A stretch of 64,000 nucleotides of DNA from Microtetraspora glauca (GTDB taxonomy: Bacteria > Actinomycetota > Actinomycetes > Streptosporangiales > Streptosporangiaceae), in contig BBYL01000026.1 in NCBI GenBank assembly GCA_001570385.1, positions 62,001 through 126,000 of the forward strand. Direction: 5' to 3'. The notes beneath the pieces are model-generated. The model made no database searches. It had not been told where the DNA came from and saw only the letters and a list, made by a program, of their open reading frames with translations. A program made the position numbers and the translations under genes. How positions within the stretch are numbered: position 1 is the stretch's first letter; each line of letters begins with the position of its first letter. This document shows, piece by piece, positions 49,353 through 59,736 of this stretch.

Positions 49353-49370
49353 GAGCCCCATATGGGGCTC
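49353..49370. repeat. Perfect 18-bp palindrome upstream of the reductase gene
   Basis: GAGCCCCATATGGGGCTC is a perfect palindrome 53 nt upstream of the RibD-C start. It can bind a dimeric regulator or form a hairpin with a tiny loop. Its partner is unknown and it is not similar to the GTAGTACTAC site nearer to the TetR gene. Confidence 0.55.
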
Positions 49371-49656
49371 TGTGCCGAATCCGACGTCGTTTCCTGGGTC
49401 GTTCTCGGTGGCGTTCTCAGCGGTCGCGTGAGCGGTGGACCCGACCGCCGCTCACCTGGCTCCGCCGGGCTTGGGCAGCGGCCTCGGCCGGGGTACGGAT
49501 CGCGGCCTCGGAGCCTGGCGGCGGTCGTGCCGGGGCTGCGGCGGGATTGGCGTCGGTGTCCCCCTCCAACCCGGCGCGGCCATCGCGGCGGAAGCGGTGG
49601 AAGCGGTGGACAGTGCGGTGAACTCGACTCGCATACGGGGCCTTTCGTCGCTACGT

Positions 49657-49698
49657 ATGTAGTACTCTGCTCGGAGTGGTTAGACCGTAGTACTACAT
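49657..49698. promoter_or_regulatory. TetR operator with 10-bp inverted arms
   Basis: ATGTAGTACT (49657-49666) and AGTACTACAT (49689-49698) are exact complements. The second arm holds the self-complementary GTAGTACTAC. The site ends 35 nt before the TetR start and is a likely operator for autorepression and for control of the divergent reductase. Confidence 0.65.
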
Positions 49699-49733
49699 CC
49701 AGAGTGGTGTCAACCGAGATCGTTGGAGATGCG

Positions 49734-50327
49734 ATGCGGCAGAATCCGGCCAGGCGGGCGGCGCTCGTCGACGCCGCCATCGAGGTCCTGGCCCGCGAGG
49801 GCGCGCGCGGACTGACCTTCCGCGCCGTGGACAGCGAGGCGAAGGTGCCGAACGGCACGGCGTCGAACTACTTCACCAACCGCGACGACCTGCTGACACA
49901 GGCGGGGGCACGCGTCTACGAGCGGTGGCAGCCGGACGCGTCGGCCTTCGCCGAGGTGGTGGAGGGGCCACGCGACCGCGCCCACCTCACCGCGCTGATG
50001 CGCGAGATGGTGGGCCGCCTGACCGACTTCCCGGCGGGCTACCTGGCCCTGATCGAGCTGCGCCTGGAAGCCACCCGCCGCCCCGAACTACGCGCGGTGC
50101 TCACCCGCAGGATCCGGGCCGACCTGGACGCCAACATCGGCTTCCACCTGGAGTCCGGGATGCCGGGAGACGCCACCACGGTGGTGCTGCTCTACATGGC
50201 GCTGAACTGGCTGATCCTGGAGCGGCTCACCCTGCCCGACATCTTTCCCGGATCACAGGTCGATGATCTGGTCGCGGACGCGGTCGAGCGCATCCTGACC
50301 CCGGACGCTCCCGTACGCGAGGCGTGA
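49734..50327 (+). CDS. TetR family transcriptional regulator
   Basis: The 197-residue protein has the TetR HTH at residues 1-50 (RRAALVDAAIEVLAREGARGLTFRAVDSEAKVPNGTASNYFTNRDDLL) and a C-terminal ligand domain with a TetR-C-like ending. The ATG at 49734 has GGAG 7 nt upstream. It is divergent from the RibD-C reductase across a strong palindrome, so it probably represses that gene. Confidence 0.88.
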   Translation: MRQNPARRAALVDAAIEVLAREGARGLTFRAVDSEAKVPNGTASNYFTNRDDLLTQAGARVYERWQPDASAFAEVVEGPRDRAHLTALMREMVGRLTDFPAGYLALIELRLEATRRPELRAVLTRRIRADLDANIGFHLESGMPGDATTVVLLYMALNWLILERLTLPDIFPGSQVDDLVADAVERILTPDAPVREA

Positions 50328-50443
50328 GCGCCGACCGGGCGCGGGCCGGGGCACTGCGGACGAATCCGGTAGCGGGCCATGGCTTCCGGACAACGGCCGA
50401 GCAGGCGTTCTAGCACGAGACAAGCGGCGTCCAAGACGCCCCG

Positions 50444-50614
50444 ATGAAGCTGGTCCGCATGCGCGCCAACACAATGCACCACCTGGCGGCCGTGCTCGGT
50501 GCCCCGGACAGCCGTACCGACGATGGCGGAACCACGTCCGTGACGATCTTGGCGCGGACGCGGCCGGGCGACGCCGGAACGTCCGGGCCGAAGGCCGAGG
50601 TAGCAGCCAGGTGA
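50444..50614 (+). CDS. Possible 56-residue small protein
   Basis: An ATG-started frame (MKLVRMRANTMHHLAAVLGAPDS...) runs to a TGA that overlaps the GTG start of the WD40 gene (GTGA). The coupling-like overlap is the only support; no ribosome site or homology is visible. It could equally be chance in GC-rich sequence. Confidence 0.25.
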   Translation: MKLVRMRANTMHHLAAVLGAPDSRTDDGGTTSVTILARTRPGDAGTSGPKAEVAAR

Positions 50615-51627
50615 CCTCTCAAACTGCGGCAGCGCCGACCCCCGCCGCGGATCGGCGGATGCCCCGGCGCCGTGTCCTGCTCCTGGCCGGACTCGGTGCC
50701 GTCACCGCCATCGGCGTACCGGTCACAATCGCTCTCTCCACCGGCATCCCCGACTTCGCACCGACCGCCACCCTCACCGGCCACACCGGATGGGTCTCCT
50801 CGGTGGCCTTCAGCCCGGACGGCAGAATCCTCGCCACCGGCAGCCGCGACGGCACTGGGCGGCTGTGGGACGTGGCCGGCCGTAAGAGCATCGCCACCCT
50901 CACCGGCCACACCGGATGGGTCTCCTCGGTGGCCTTCAGCCCGGACGGCAGAACCCTCGCCACCGGCAGCGACGACAACACCGTGCGGCTGTGGGACGTG
51001 GCCGGCCGTAAGAGCATCGCCACCCTCACCGGCCACACCGGATGGGTCTTGTCGGTGGCCTTCAGCCCGGACGGCGGAATCCTCGCCACCGGCAGCGACG
51101 ACAACACCGTGCGGCTGTGGGACGTGGCCGGCCGTAAGAGCATCGCCACGCTCCACACCGGCTGGGTCTACTCGGTGGCCTTCAGCCCGGACGGCAGGAC
51201 CCTCGCCACCGGCGGCGACGACAGCACCGTGCGGCTGTGGGACGTGGCCGGCCGTAGAACCATCGCCACCCTCACCGGCCACACCAGGGAGGTCTTCTCG
51301 GTGGCCTTCAGCCCGGACGGCAGAACCCTCGCCACCGCCGGCCAGGACAACACCGTGCGGCTGTGGGACGTGGCCGGCCGTAAGAGCATCGCCACCCTCA
51401 CCGGCCACACCAGAGGGGTCTACACGGTGGCCTTCAGCCCGGACGGCGGAATCCTCGCCACCGGCGGCTACAACACGGTGGAGTTGCGGGACGTGGCCGA
51501 CCTTAGGACGACTGCCACCCTCACCGGCCACACAGGCACTGTCGAAACGGTGGCCTTCAGCCCGGACGGCAGAACCATCGCCACCGGCAGCGACGACGAC
51601 ACGGTGAAGTTGTGGCCGACCCGCTGA
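50611..51627 (+). CDS. Seven-blade WD40 beta-propeller protein with a membrane or export signal
   Basis: The 338-residue protein has an N-terminal RRMPRRRVLLLAGLGAVTAIGVPVTIAL segment, a membrane anchor or twin-arginine-like export signal, then seven WD40 repeats of about 42 residues (GHTGWVSSVAFSPDGRxLATGSxDxTVRLWDVAGRKSIATLT). The repeats count seven, the number of a closed propeller. Blades 1-3 and 5-6 are nearly identical in DNA; blade 4 lacks the LTG before its HT. Such propellers bind partner proteins, for example next to Ser/Thr kinases; no kinase is adjacent here. Confidence 0.85.
   Translation: MTSQTAAAPTPAADRRMPRRRVLLLAGLGAVTAIGVPVTIALSTGIPDFAPTATLTGHTGWVSSVAFSPDGRILATGSRDGTGRLWDVAGRKSIATLTGHTGWVSSVAFSPDGRTLATGSDDNTVRLWDVAGRKSIATLTGHTGWVLSVAFSPDGGILATGSDDNTVRLWDVAGRKSIATLHTGWVYSVAFSPDGRTLATGGDDSTVRLWDVAGRRTIATLTGHTREVFSVAFSPDGRTLATAGQDNTVRLWDVAGRKSIATLTGHTRGVYTVAFSPDGGILATGGYNTVELRDVADLRTTATLTGHTGTVETVAFSPDGRTIATGSDDDTVKLWPTR
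50767..51614 (+). repeat. Near-identical tandem WD40 DNA repeats, about 126 nt each
   Basis: Seven copies of a unit starting near ACCCTCACCGGCCACACC and ending GACGTGGCCGGCCGTAAG fill the WD40 gene. Copies differ by only a few bases, mainly at the loop residues. This implies recent duplication or gene conversion and likely length variation. Confidence 0.8.
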
Positions 51628-51677
51628 TCCAACCGCCCCTACAGCGGGCCGCTACGTCCCGGACGCCAGAGACCAAT

Positions 51678-51716
51678 GACGCGGCCCCGGCCCCCTCAAG
51701 GAGCCGGGGCCGCGTC
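51678..51716. terminator. Strong hairpin after the WD40 gene
   Basis: GACGCGGCCCCGGC (51678-51691) pairs perfectly with GCCGGGGCCGCGTC (51703-51716) across an 11-nt loop. It lies 50 nt past the WD40 stop codon and ends its transcription. Confidence 0.75.
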
Positions 51717-51746
51717 CATCCCCTGCTGACGCTCCAGACGGCGGAG

Positions 51747-51905
51747 TCACCTCACATAGGCGGTCCCCGAGGACTTCGCCTTCGTGCCGGTACCGGAGAA
51801 GTCGGCCTTCCAGGTGCCGCCGGTCTCGCTCGCCGAAAAACGTACATCCACAGGACCGGGAAAAGCGCCGCCCACATTCTTCATTAATTCCTCAGAGAAC
51901 GACAC
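51747..51905 (-). CDS. Possible small protein with a C-terminal secreted-protein look
   Basis: A frame from GTG 51905 (or ATG 51884) encodes 52 residues, ending SETGGTWKADFSGTGTKAKSSGTAYVR. An in-frame stop is just upstream. The ATG has GAGGAATTA before it. The sequence could be the end of a decayed secreted protein or a real small gene. There is no known relative. Confidence 0.35.
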   Translation of the reverse strand: MSFSEELMKNVGGAFPGPVDVRFSASETGGTWKADFSGTGTKAKSSGTAYVR

Positions 51906-52183
51906 CTCCGGCTCATGAGATATTCATCGCCGCAGGTCAGAGCATTCAAGATCGGCAGAAATGCGCACTTCACAGCCTTCCCCAAGGGGAAGTTTCACAT
52001 CCGATAATCATCTGGCCTGAGAAATCCGTGAACAGAGGACGACCGACATGAACCCCCACCGAAGAACCGCCGCGCGTCCCCTGGAACGCGAAAAGGCGCG
52101 AGCCGTACATCGTCTGTACGGCTCGCGCCCCGCGGGAACGGACCGGGGCGACGGCGGACCGTCACCCCGGCACTCCGGTCTCG
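51906..52183. other. AT-richer gap downstream of sdhB with a hairpin
   Basis: This stretch contains no credible gene. Its first half is AT-rich relative to the genome (TGAGATATTCATC, TCACATCCGATAATCATC). The second half holds the sdhB terminator hairpin at 52095-52129. Confidence 0.45.
52095..52129. terminator. Hairpin downstream of sdhB
   Basis: GGCGCGAGCCGTAC (52095-52108) pairs exactly with GTACGGCTCGCGCC (52116-52129) around a 7-nt loop. It lies 55 nt past the sdhB stop and probably ends the sdhCAB transcript. Confidence 0.75.
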
Positions 52184-52927
52184 TTACTTGGACGCCTTCA
52201 GGTAGTCGGCGTTCATCCGGGCGATCGTGTCGAGGGGGATGCCCTTCGGACAGACCGCGGTGCACTCACCGGTGTTGGTGCAGCCGCCGAAACCCTCCAT
52301 GTCCATCTGCTCGACCATGGCCTTCGCCCGCGAGTCGCGCTCCGGCTGACCCTGCGGCAGCAGGCCCAGGTGCGTGATCTTCGCGGCGGTGAACAACGAG
52401 GCCGACCCGTTCGGGCAGGCGGCCACGCAGGCGCCGCAGCCGATGCAGGTGGCCGCGTCGAACGCCGCGTCCGCGTCGTCCTTCTTCACCGGGACGCTGT
52501 GCGCGTCCGGAGCCGAACCCGCCGGGACGCTGATGAAGCCGCCGGCCTGGATGATCCGGTCGAACGCCGACCGGTCCACGACGAGGTCCTTCACCACCGG
52601 GAAGGGCGCCGCGCGCCAGGGCTCGATGGTGATCTCGGCGCCGTCCTCGAAGTGCCGCATGTGGAGCTGGCAGGTGGTGGTCGCGCGCTGCTCGCCGTGC
52701 GCGACCCCGTTGATCACCATGCCGCACATGCCGCAGATGCCCTCGCGGCAGTCGTGGTCGAAGGCGACCGGGTCGTCGCCCTCCAGGATGAGCCGCTCGT
52801 TGAGTACGTCCAGCATCTCCAGGAACGACATGTCCGGCGAGACGTCCTCGACCTTGTAGGTCACCATCCGACCCTCGTCGGACGAGCCGTTCTGACGCCA
52901 GACCTTCAGTGTCAGGTTCATGCCCAT
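52184..52927 (-). CDS. sdhB: Succinate dehydrogenase iron-sulfur subunit
   Basis: The about 247-residue protein carries the three Fe-S clusters of succinate dehydrogenase: [2Fe-2S] in CREGICGMCGM (about 58), [4Fe-4S] in CIGCGACVAACP (about 160) and [3Fe-4S] from the last group CTNTGECTAVCPKGIP. It passes electrons from the flavin to the membrane anchor. The ATG at 52927 is preceded by GGTGAG; ATG 52921 is an alternative. It is the last gene of sdhCAB, separated from sdhA by 81 nt. Confidence 0.95.
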   Translation of the reverse strand: MGMNLTLKVWRQNGSSDEGRMVTYKVEDVSPDMSFLEMLDVLNERLILEGDDPVAFDHDCREGICGMCGMVINGVAHGEQRATTTCQLHMRHFEDGAEITIEPWRAAPFPVVKDLVVDRSAFDRIIQAGGFISVPAGSAPDAHSVPVKKDDADAAFDAATCIGCGACVAACPNGSASLFTAAKITHLGLLPQGQPERDSRAKAMVEQMDMEGFGGCTNTGECTAVCPKGIPLDTIARMNADYLKASK

Positions 52928-53008
52928 CGTTCGCTCACCACTCCTCATTCGCTACGCGAAAAGCTTGCTGCGCGGCGCTTTTCACTCCGCTCACTGCGTC
53001 GGGTGCGC

Positions 53009-54948
<1,940 letters not shown>

Positions 54949-54952
<4 letters not shown>

Positions 54953-55707
54953 TTGATCACTCCGATCATCACCCCGACGGGCACGGCGAGGAAACCGACC
55001 ACGAGAACCAGCGACACCAGAGCGGCGGCCGCCTTCAGCTTCCCGTAGCTGCGGCCGCTCGCCAGGCCCAGCGTCTGGAACGCGCTCCACAGGCCGTGCC
55101 GCAGGTGCAGGCCGACCATGATCATCGCCACGACGTAGAAGAGGGTCACCCACCAGCGCGACGGGTCGAAGCCCGCGACCAGCCGGTCATACGGCTCGGC
55201 GTCGAAGCCCTCGGGGTTCACCGCGCCGAACGTCATGTCGAGCAGGTGCCAGACGACGAACAGCACGATGATGACGCCGCCGTACCGCATGGTGTGCGTG
55301 GCGTACCCGTTGGCCTGGGACTTCCGCTTGGCGGCGTACTTCACCGGCCGGGCCTTGGACGCGCGGCGGGCGAGGGACACGGCGGACCACATGTGCAGGG
55401 CCACCGCGAGCACGAGAGCGATCTCGACGACGGTCAGCAGCACGCGGTTGGGCACGGCGGGCGAGCCCACGGTCCGCAGCCATTCGGCATAGTGGTTGAA
55501 GGAGTCCGCTCCGAAGAACGACTTGAGATTGCCGACCATGTGGCCGACGAGGAAGAGCACCAGGATCGCACCCGTGACGGCCATGACGGCCTTCTTGCCG
55601 TTCGACGAGGCGAAGAGGCCCGGGCGGCGGCGTGTGGGGGGACTTGTCTGCGCTGCGTGGGGTGCGACCGGCTTGGTGGCCGCTCCCCGGTCTATCGTGG
55701 CTGTCAC
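54949..55707 (-). CDS. sdhC: Succinate dehydrogenase cytochrome b subunit
   Basis: The 252-residue protein is the only membrane anchor visible and has five hydrophobic segments, as in the single-subunit di-haem cytochrome b type (Bacillus/Wolinella-like). Conserved His in VGHMVGNLK, ALHMWSAV, VWHLLDM and LHLRHGL are the likely haem ligands. It begins the sdhCAB operon, divergent from a LysR gene. Confidence 0.92.
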
Positions 55708-55766
55708 AGCTGCTCACGCTAGGTTCGGGTTCCGAGGAGAGTCCAAGTCGCGGCGGGCGTCGTCCC

Positions 55767-55783
55767 CATAGCCGCAGGCTATG
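55767..55783. promoter_or_regulatory. LysR-type operator between sdhC and the LysR gene
   Basis: CATAGCCGCAGGCTATG is a perfect 7-bp inverted repeat and contains T-N11-A, the LysR box. It lies 60 nt after the sdhC start and 80 nt before the LysR start, in the divergent promoter region, so it could control both. Confidence 0.6.
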
Positions 55784-55862
55784 ACCTGTGGCCCGTACGG
55801 CTTACGCGTTCCGGCGACCTCGGCCGGATGCGACAAATCTCACAGCCGTACGCTAGGGAGGC

Positions 55863-56789
55863 GTGCAGCTCCAGCAACTCGCGTACTTCGTGGCGGTGGC
55901 CGAGACCCGGCACTTCACCCATGCCGCCGAGCGGATGCGGGTTGCCCAGCCTTCGCTCAGCAAGCAGATCAGGACCCTGGAGACCGAGCTCGGCGCGCCC
56001 CTGTTCAGCCGGGCCCGCGGCAACGTGACGCTGACGCCCGCGGGCGAGGCGCTGCTGCCGCTCGCCCGCCGCATGCTCGCCGACGCCGAGACCGCGCGCC
56101 GCGAGGTCGCCGAGCTGGCCGGTCTGCGCCGGGGCCGGGTACGGCTCGGCGCCACGCCGTCCCTGTGCGCGGGGCTGCTGGCCGACGCCCTCGCCCGGTT
56201 CCATCGTGACTATCCCGGCGTGGAACTGCTCGTGGAGGAGAGCGGCTCACGCGACCTCGTCCGCGACCTGGCCAGGGGCCAGCTCGATCTCGCGCTCATC
56301 ATCCTGCCGCTGCAGAGCAGTGACCCTTCCCTGGTGACCGAGGAGATCCTCAGGGAGAACCTCGTCGTCGCCTCTCCCCCGGGCCGGCGCAGGCCGTACA
56401 TGCGGATCGAGGACCTGCGCGGGCGGCCGCTGGTGATGTTCCGGCGCGGCTACGACCTGCGCGAGGCGACGCTGACCGCCTGCCGGCAGGCGGGGTTCGA
56501 GCCGCGGTTCGCCGTCGAGGGCGGGGAGATGGACGCCGTGCTGCGCTTCGTCGAGGCGGGTCTCGGGATCGCGGTGGTGCCGTCCATGGTGCTGGACGGG
56601 CGGCCCGGCCTCGCGGGGACGCCGCTCGCGCCCCCCGGCCTGCGCCGCACCATCGCGCTGGCCCACCGCAAGGACGTCGAGCCCACCCGCGCGGCCGAGG
56701 CGTTCCGCGCGACGTTGCTCTACTACCTCGCGGAGGCCGCCCACGACGGCAGCCTCCCCCAGGGCATCGAGCTCATCAGCTCGGACTGA
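55863..56789 (+). CDS. LysR family transcriptional regulator
   Basis: The 308-residue protein has the LysR winged HTH at residues 1-60 (QLQQLAYFVAVAETRHFTHAAERMRVAQPSLSKQIRTLETELGAPLF) and the two-lobed inducer domain (about 90-300). The GTG start follows AGGGAGG. It is divergent from sdhCAB, with a LysR box in between. The inducer is unknown; a TCA intermediate would fit. From memory this LysR-sdhC arrangement is common in actinobacteria. Confidence 0.9.
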   Translation: MQLQQLAYFVAVAETRHFTHAAERMRVAQPSLSKQIRTLETELGAPLFSRARGNVTLTPAGEALLPLARRMLADAETARREVAELAGLRRGRVRLGATPSLCAGLLADALARFHRDYPGVELLVEESGSRDLVRDLARGQLDLALIILPLQSSDPSLVTEEILRENLVVASPPGRRRPYMRIEDLRGRPLVMFRRGYDLREATLTACRQAGFEPRFAVEGGEMDAVLRFVEAGLGIAVVPSMVLDGRPGLAGTPLAPPGLRRTIALAHRKDVEPTRAAEAFRATLLYYLAEAAHDGSLPQGIELISSD

Positions 56790-56885
56790 CAAATTGTCTG
56801 ATAGCAGACTCGACCGCAATCATTGACCGGATAATGTTCATGCTCTTGGCAAGATTTATCCGTCATAGCAATAGAGAGGCGTTTT

Positions 56886-57252
56886 GTGACCGCGCTCTCA
56901 CCAGGCATGGTTGCGGCATTGCCCCAAATGCTGACGCTGCTGCTGATAGAGGACGATCCTGGTGACGCCTTCCTCGTTGAGGAACTGCTGAGCGAAGCGG
57001 ACAATCCACCAGCCAAGGACGGCCGGGAGGTGCTGGCCGAGGTCAAGGATGACCCGGAGCTGCGCAGCATCCCCCGTCGTGGTGCTCACCACGTCCGAGG
57101 CGGAGGAGGACATCATGCGCAGCTACCACCTGCACGCCAACGCGTACGTGTCCAAGCCGGTGGACTTCGACCAGTTCATCCGGGTAGTCCGTCAGATCGA
57201 TGACTTCTTCGTCACCGTGGTCAAACTGCCCTCCACCGCGAACCGGTTCTGA
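56886..57252 (+). pseudogene. Broken CheY-like response regulator (Rcp1 type)
   Basis: The N-terminal frame (LTLLLIEDDPGDAFLVEELLSEAD) is the start of a receiver domain. It then jumps directly to KDGREVLAEVKDDPELRSIP, omitting about 45 residues including the phosphorylated Asp. After a run of five C bases a frame change yields VVVLTTSEAEEDIMRSYHLHANAYVSKPVDFDQFIRVVRQIDDFFV, the normal tail. So a deletion and a one-base insertion have inactivated the gene. One more C at 57071-57075 could be an assembly error, but the internal deletion remains. Confidence 0.8.
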
Positions 57253-57258
57253 TCCCGG

Positions 57259-59736
57259 TCACTCCCTCGCCCCGATGACGTCGGCCGGCCGGTCGCGAAG
57301 CACCATCCGGGCGGGGACGACGGTCGCGGCCAGGGCCAGCGCCGCCGCCGCCGCGACGACCGCCAGGTAGGTCACCGGCGGCACGTACGGCGTGGCCGAT
57401 CCGGTCATCCCCGCGCCGAACGCGGCGAGCGTCACCAGGGCGACGCCCGTACCGAGTGCGACCGCGACGAGCACCGCGGCGAAGGTCTCCCAGCGGAGCA
57501 TGCGCATGATCTGCCGCCGGGTGGTGCCGACGAGGCGGAGCAGCGCGAACTCGCGGGCCCTGTCGGTGGTCGCCATCACGAGCGTGTTGACGACCGCGAT
57601 GGCGGTGAAGGCGATGATCAGGCCCATCGCGACGTAGTTGACCTCGGCGCCCGCCGGCGTGACGATCGCCTCGACCCGGTCCAGCACGCCCACGCCCGGA
57701 TGGTCGCGCAGCGCGGCGGCCAGCACGGCCCGGTCCACGGACGGGGCGGCCACGAGCACGGTCCGGGCCAGGGGGTCGTCCACGTGCGCGGCGACCAGGT
57801 CGTGCGGCAGCGTGAGATCGGCGAAGCCGAGGCCGCGGGTGTAGACGGCGGCGACGGTGAGCGTCGCCGGTGTGCCGTCGCCGAGCGTCAGCGCCACCCG
57901 GTCGCCCACGGACACGCCCAGGCCATCCGCCGCGGTCTCGCTGACCGCGAGCGTGCCGTCGCCCATGCGATCCAGGGAGCCCTTCAGCACGCCGAGGTCC
58001 ATGGTGGACGCGAGACCGGCGGGGGTCACGCCCTGCGCGCCGTATTTCGCCAGGCCGACCCGCACCGAGGTACGCAGGACCTCGGTCACCGCCACCACGC
58101 CGGGCACCTTCCGTACGGCGTCGGCGGCCGCCTCTGGGACGCGCGGCCCGAGGACGTGGTCGGCCCGGGTCCCCGCTCGGGCCTGCGTCTCGGCGGCGTG
58201 CCCCATGGTGGTCTGGACGAACAGGATCGTGCAGGTCATCGCCACCATCAGGCTGAGCGGGGTGACGACGGCGGCGAGCCGGCCGGTGCCCGCGCGCAGG
58301 TTGGCCGCGGCGAGGTGGCCGCCCACCCGGAAGGCGCGCATCGGCGCCCCGAGCACGGTGACGGCGACCCGGGCGATGACGGGGCCGAGCAGCGCGACCG
58401 CGATCGTCCACACCAGCGCGGTCAGCATGGTCACCGGACTGGAGGCGGCCTCGCTGGACAGCGTGGACAGCACCAGCGTGAGCGTGACGGCGCCGCCGAG
58501 GCAGAGCAGCCCGGCGACCAGGCGGCCCCACGGCAGCCCGGACCGGCGCAGCGCGGCCTCGCCCAGCGCCTCGACCGGGCGGATCCTGACGGTACGGCGA
58601 GCGGAGATCCTGGCCGCGGCCCACGCCGCCAGCACGGTCGCCCCCAACGCGGCGAAGGCGGGGAACGGGCTCAGCACCAGGTCGAGGTTCGCCGGCATGG
58701 CGCCGAGGTCCACGAACCGCGACCGTAGCCAGAACGCCAGCCCCACCCCCAGCACCGTGCCGGGAAGGCCCGCGACCAGGCCGATGAGCAGGGCCTCGCC
58801 GCCGAGCATCGTCCTGATCTGCCGGGGCGTGGCGGCCACCGCGCGCAGCAGCGCGATCTCTCGCTGGCGCTGCTGGATCGACAGCGCGAACGTGCCCACC
58901 ACCACGAGGACCGCGACCAGCAGCGAGGTGCCGCCCAGCGCGCCGCCGAGGCTGATCAGTTTGACCCTGGCCTTCTCGGCGTCGAGGAACTCGACCGTGC
59001 CGCGGTCGTCCCCGGTGTAGGCGAGCGCGTTCGTGCCCTCCAGCACCGCGTTCACGCCCTCCAGGACAACCGTGGGGGCGCCCTCGGGGAACACGCCGAT
59101 CGCGCTGACCATGTCGTCCGCGCGCCCGCCCAGCAGCCCGGCCAGCCTGCGGGCCTCGGCCGTGCCGAAGAACAGGGTGGCCTGGCTGTCCAGCGCCTCC
59201 GCCGTCACGCCGACGACGCGGTACGCGCCCCCGGTCTCGACGGTGAGCCGCCCGCCGACGGCCAGCCCCGACGCGGCGTCGGCGACCACCTCGCCGGGCG
59301 CCGCCGGGGCGCGTCCCTCACGCAGGGTGAAGGGGGTCAGCGCGGCCGATTCCCAGCCGTGGCCGGCGTACCGGGCACCACCCGCGTGGACGGGGAAGGT
59401 CACCTCGGCGACCACCGAACGAACTCCGGGGACGCCCGCCAGCCGACCGGCGAGCGAGGCGGGCACCCAGGCCCGCTCGGACAGCGGCTTGGCCTTGACC
59501 TTCGTCTTGACCTCGCCCTCCCCCTTCTGCTTGAGGATCGTCTCGCGCACGTTCTGGTCCCCGGCGACCAGTACGGGAGCGCCGGCGTACCGCTCGGGCC
59601 GAACCTGGCCGCGCAGTCCGGTCTCCAGCAGGGCGCCGCAGGCGCAGACGAGCGCGGCGGCGCACAGCAGCGCGAAGAACGCTCCGGCGAAGCCGGCCGT
59701 GCGGTTCCGCATGGTGTGCAGCGCGAACCCGATCAT
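57259..59736 (-). CDS. ABC transporter permease, FtsX/MacB type
   Basis: The 825-residue protein has the FtsX-domain layout: an N-terminal helix, a large outside domain (about 35-240), three helices (about 270-400), a second outside domain and four final helices (YVAMGLIIAFTAIAVVNTLV, ending ALALAATVVPARMVL). The REFALLRLVGTTRRQIMRML coupling helix contacts the ATPase. ATG overlaps the ATPase stop (TGATG). With the ATPase it likely exports a lipid, lipoprotein or antibiotic; control by the adjacent two-component pair is inferred. Confidence 0.9.
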   Translation of the reverse strand: MIGFALHTMRNRTAGFAGAFFALLCAAALVCACGALLETGLRGQVRPERYAGAPVLVAGDQNVRETILKQKGEGEVKTKVKAKPLSERAWVPASLAGRLAGVPGVRSVVAEVTFPVHAGGARYAGHGWESAALTPFTLREGRAPAAPGEVVADAASGLAVGGRLTVETGGAYRVVGVTAEALDSQATLFFGTAEARRLAGLLGGRADDMVSAIGVFPEGAPTVVLEGVNAVLEGTNALAYTGDDRGTVEFLDAEKARVKLISLGGALGGTSLLVAVLVVVGTFALSIQQRQREIALLRAVAATPRQIRTMLGGEALLIGLVAGLPGTVLGVGLAFWLRSRFVDLGAMPANLDLVLSPFPAFAALGATVLAAWAAARISARRTVRIRPVEALGEAALRRSGLPWGRLVAGLLCLGGAVTLTLVLSTLSSEAASSPVTMLTALVWTIAVALLGPVIARVAVTVLGAPMRAFRVGGHLAAANLRAGTGRLAAVVTPLSLMVAMTCTILFVQTTMGHAAETQARAGTRADHVLGPRVPEAAADAVRKVPGVVAVTEVLRTSVRVGLAKYGAQGVTPAGLASTMDLGVLKGSLDRMGDGTLAVSETAADGLGVSVGDRVALTLGDGTPATLTVAAVYTRGLGFADLTLPHDLVAAHVDDPLARTVLVAAPSVDRAVLAAALRDHPGVGVLDRVEAIVTPAGAEVNYVAMGLIIAFTAIAVVNTLVMATTDRAREFALLRLVGTTRRQIMRMLRWETFAAVLVAVALGTGVALVTLAAFGAGMTGSATPYVPPVTYLAVVAAAAALALAATVVPARMVLRDRPADVIGARE

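Larger units (their letters stand above)
49301..49733. other. 433-nt divergent control region
   Basis: This region between the RibD-C and TetR genes contains no convincing gene; possible frames are short and without ribosome sites. It includes a perfect 18-bp palindrome near the reductase and a second, longer operator-like pair near the TetR gene. The middle part is GC-rich and low in information. Confidence 0.5.

Noticed and set aside
48693..49361. Alternative minus-strand frame at the RibD-C gene
   Set aside because: It is a shifted shadow of the RibD-C gene with no domain match.
49435..49662. Short frames in the gap before the second TetR gene
   Set aside because: They lack ribosome sites and similarity, and the composition is Arg/Pro/Gly-rich.
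50767..51614. Regular repeats considered as a CRISPR array
   Set aside because: The repeats are 126 nt, in frame, and encode WD40 blades; there are no spacers.
57700..58728. Long plus-strand frame inside the permease gene
   Set aside because: It is antisense to a clear FtsX-like permease and has a His/Arg/Gly-rich chance composition.
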